NCBI RefSeq assembly: GCF_009557455.1
Contig: NZ_CP045651.1
Location: forward strand, 1,674,001-1,738,000
DNA from: Alistipes sp. dk3624
Lineage (GTDB): Bacteria > Bacteroidota > Bacteroidia > Bacteroidales > Rikenellaceae
DNA: 64,000 nt
Direction of reading: 5' to 3'
The notes beneath the pieces were generated by a model. It had not been told where the DNA came from. It saw only the letters and a program-made list of their open reading frames with translations, and ran no database searches. Position 1 is the first letter of the stretch, and each line of letters starts with the position of its first letter. This document shows, piece by piece, positions 63,098 through 64,000 of the stretch. A program made the translations under genes and the position numbers.

Positions 63098-63236
63098 GGA
63101 CGAAAGTTACAATGAGTACGGTTTTAATGCCGAAAGGCTGGCTGATGAAGAACTTTTCTCCAAAGAAGTAGTGGGGGAAGACAATGATCTGATTTTAGTC
63201 GACTGCCTGCTGAGAGAGGCGTTAAACAAAAAGTAA
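63096..63236 (+). CDS. Small acidic protein of 46 residues
   Basis: A short open frame too small for usual gene calling. It begins MDESYNEYGFNAERLADEEL and ends LREALNKK. It is strongly acidic in the middle (EEL, EVVGED, DND) and likely helical. It follows the sigma factor by 62 bases, has no own promoter that I can see, and is closed by a strong terminator (63242), which supports it being a real last gene of the sigma transcript. I do not recognise a family; an anti-sigma or regulator role would be speculation. Confidence 0.55.
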   Translation: MDESYNEYGFNAERLADEELFSKEVVGEDNDLILVDCLLREALNKK

Positions 63237-63241
63237 AAACC

Positions 63242-63275
63242 AAGGGCGCTCAATTCGGCGCCCTTTATTTTATTT
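63242..63275 (+). terminator. Rho-independent terminator
   Basis: AAGGGCGC (63242-63249) pairs with GCGCCCTT (63258-63265), 8-base loop, followed by TATTTTATTT. It lies 5 bases past the small ORF stop. Confidence 0.85.
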
Positions 63276-63307
63276 ATTATATTCCTTACTCGTACTCTTC
63301 AAAAAAT

Positions 63308-64000
63308 CTAAACCGGAACGACCCCGATTCCAGGACGGTCGGGCAGCGTCACCTGCCCATCGACGATCCGGGCCCCGTCGAATCGGTCGTTCGAAATCAG
63401 CAGATTGCCGTCCAGGTCGGCCCAGTCCATCATCGGCGCCAGTTGGGCCGCCGCCGTTATAGCGCAGGAAGTCTCGGTCATACATCCGATCATCAGTTTC
63501 ATTCCCAACGCCTTGGCCAACACCGCCATTTTATAGGCTTCACGCAGGCCGGTACTCTTCATCAGCTTGATGTTGATCCCGTCGTACACCCCCTCGGCAC
63601 GCCGGACGTCCGGCAGCCGTTGTAAAAACTCGTCGGCCATAATCGGCAGCGGGCTTCGCTCCCGAATCCATGCCGTCTCGTCGATCATCTCTTTCGGCAG
63701 CGGCTGTTCGACGAACAGCGTATTGCGTTCGCTGAGCCACTCGATCATCTCCAACGCCTTCTCCTTATCCTTCCAACCCTGGTTGGCATCGACGCACAGC
63801 GGCTTATCGGTCACCGAACGGATGATTTCGACCAGCTCCTTGTCGTTGTCGAGCCCCATCTTCACCTTAATGACGTTATAGGGCGACGTCTCCTCCACTT
63901 TCTTGCGTACGACGTCCGCCGTATCGATCCCGATCGTGAACGACGTGTCGGGAGCTTTCTCCGGCGAGAGTCCCCATATCTTATACCACGGCTGACCGAG
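63308..64000 (-). CDS. Dipeptide (L-Ala-D/L-Glu) epimerase, C-terminal part (partial)
   Basis: The visible 230 residues of an enolase-superfamily enzyme; the N-terminus lies beyond base 64000. Catalytic features are IKVKMG (Lys acid/base), CVDANQGW, LFVEQPLP and IMADEF (the D, E and D/E metal ligands) and INIKLMKSTG (second Lys). The set fits the muconate-lactonising subgroup with a Lys pair on either side of the site, specifically the Ala-Glu epimerases that act in recycling of murein peptides. The epimerase assignment follows from this motif set and the short DxG-type end (LPDRPGIGV). The gene runs leftwards, with its stop at 63308. Confidence 0.85.
   Translation of the reverse strand, partial: LGQPWYKIWGLSPEKAPDTSFTIGIDTADVVRKKVEETSPYNVIKVKMGLDNDKELVEIIRSVTDKPLCVDANQGWKDKEKALEMIEWLSERNTLFVEQPLPKEMIDETAWIRERSPLPIMADEFLQRLPDVRRAEGVYDGINIKLMKSTGLREAYKMAVLAKALGMKLMIGCMTETSCAITAAAQLAPMMDWADLDGNLLISNDRFDGARIVDGQVTLPDRPGIGVVPV

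Overview
The window is a GC-rich chromosomal segment from a member of the Bacteroidota, most likely Bacteroidales and plausibly a Rikenellaceae/Alistipes-like gut bacterium. The case rests on four things: many promoters with the Bacteroidota-type -7 element TAnnTTTG; lineage-typical families (DUF4369-TlpA lipoproteins, DUF4136, a conserved MerR, SLBB-rich export porins, an alpha-glucan cluster with GT3/GT35, GDE, GT4 and GH57); start codons without strong Shine-Dalgarno sites; and GC-rich codon use. The species is inferred. No rRNA, tRNA, CRISPR array, insertion sequence, integrase or phage gene was seen, so this looks like ordinary core chromosome.

Layout. 1-4.4 kb: end of rodA, a Ca2+ P-type ATPase, a relic of an HD-domain hydrolase, and a MauE/DoxX membrane protein. 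4.5-9.9 kb: tripartite RND efflux operon (adaptor, permease, TolC). 10-14 kb (minus): ABC-F ATPase; purA followed by an OmpA-like lipoprotein. 14.4-18.8 kb: secreted TPR protein, then an MFS transporter coupled to a metallo-beta-lactamase-fold protein. 18.9-24 kb: exopolysaccharide genes (SLBB export protein, WecA-like transferase, divergent UDP-glucose dehydrogenase). 24-25.4 kb: two envelope proteins. 25.7-30.4 kb: K+/H+ antiporter converging on a minus-strand operon tlpA-like, lpxH, thyA, folA. 30.6-39.7 kb (minus): glycogen cluster headed by a synthase-phosphorylase fusion. 39.8-45.7 kb: hemW, vanZ-like gene, pckA, an orphan membrane protein, a zinc peptidase and an SDR dehydrogenase. 45.8-49.2 kb: FtsX-type permease, menG/ubiE, two small envelope proteins, an Ala-rich lipoprotein. 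49.4-57.5 kb: purM, a large unknown, gdhA, lipA-lipB, recJ. 57.6-64 kb: a lipocalin-like relic, a riboflavin-kinase/adenosylhomocysteinase fusion, MerR-Nif3-zinc-ribbon operon, an ECF sigma factor with a tiny downstream ORF, and a partial dipeptide epimerase.

The genes serve envelope biogenesis and efflux, storage glucan turnover, C1/nucleotide metabolism (folA, thyA, purA, purM, ahcY) and lipoate/central carbon metabolism (lipA, lipB, pckA, gdhA). No wholly new defence or mobile system is evident. The most unusual items are the in-frame riboflavin kinase-AhcY fusion with a 7-A run at its junction, the synthase-phosphorylase fusion, and a hairpin that captures the start codon of a 46-codon ORF behind the sigma factor.
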